Shown here: piece by piece, positions 5,337 to 5,349 of the stretch
Position numbering within the stretch: the stretch's first letter is position 1
How the letters are laid out: the number at the start of each line of letters is the position of its first letter
Assembly: GCA_001940655.1 (NCBI GenBank)
Contig: MBAA01000086.1
Coordinates: forward strand, 4,163 to 9,511
Source of the DNA: Promethearchaeota archaeon CR_4
Lineage (GTDB): Archaea; Asgardarchaeota; Lokiarchaeia; Sigyniarchaeales; CR-4
Length of the DNA: 5,349 nt
Reading direction: 5' to 3'
The notes under the pieces: model-generated
Databases searched by the model: none
What the model was told of the DNA's origin: nothing
Seen by the model: the letters and a program-made list of their open reading frames with translations, nothing else
Program-made: the position numbers and the translations under genes

Positions 5337-5349
5337 CAATTCATCTCCA

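Overview
The window looks archaeal and accessory (plasmid-, virus- or integrative-element-like). Archaeal signs are TATA-box promoter sequences (TTTATATA at 573-580, TATATAAAT near 949-957, TTTAAAAAT at 1222-1230), GGAGG/GGAGGTGA-type ribosome binding sites, and frequent TTG starts. There is no housekeeping gene, rRNA or tRNA to fix the lineage, so I do not name one.

Layout, left to right. (1) 1-432, minus strand: the first 144 codons of a gene that runs off the left edge; its last visible part resembles the start of a PD-(D/E)XK nuclease-like core. (2) 433-1297: a long AT-rich non-coding region with two TATA boxes, one doubtful 77-codon reading frame, several palindromes, a T7 tract, a cluster of five 13-bp GTATAC-centred repeats (1093-1189) and two adjacent dyads (1236-1273) just after a third TATA box. 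(3) 1298-3890, plus strand: a probable four-gene operon. It comprises a 47-residue ribbon-helix-helix (RHH) protein, an unrecognised 176-residue protein with a faint DUF488-like pattern, a 553-residue protein with a novel N-terminal region, a long coiled coil and a C-terminal helix-turn-helix, and a 42-residue helical microprotein overlapping its end. (4) 3869-5336, minus strand: a tyrosine recombinase with all expected catalytic residues, preceded by and overlapping an RHH plus winged-helix protein. The two operons converge and overlap by 22 bp at their 3' ends.

Inferred logic: the small RHH protein is likely an autorepressor of its own operon, acting at the dyads and/or the 13-bp repeats, as CopG-like proteins do upstream of plasmid replication genes. 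The 553-residue coiled-coil/HTH protein is the main unknown and could be a replication, partition or nucleoid-type factor. The integrase cassette gives the element site-specific recombination, and its RHH-wHTH partner is a likely regulator or recombination directionality factor. Three coding regions reported here are easily missed: the edge gene (1-432), the 47-residue RHH gene (1298-1441) and the 42-residue gene (3762-3890).
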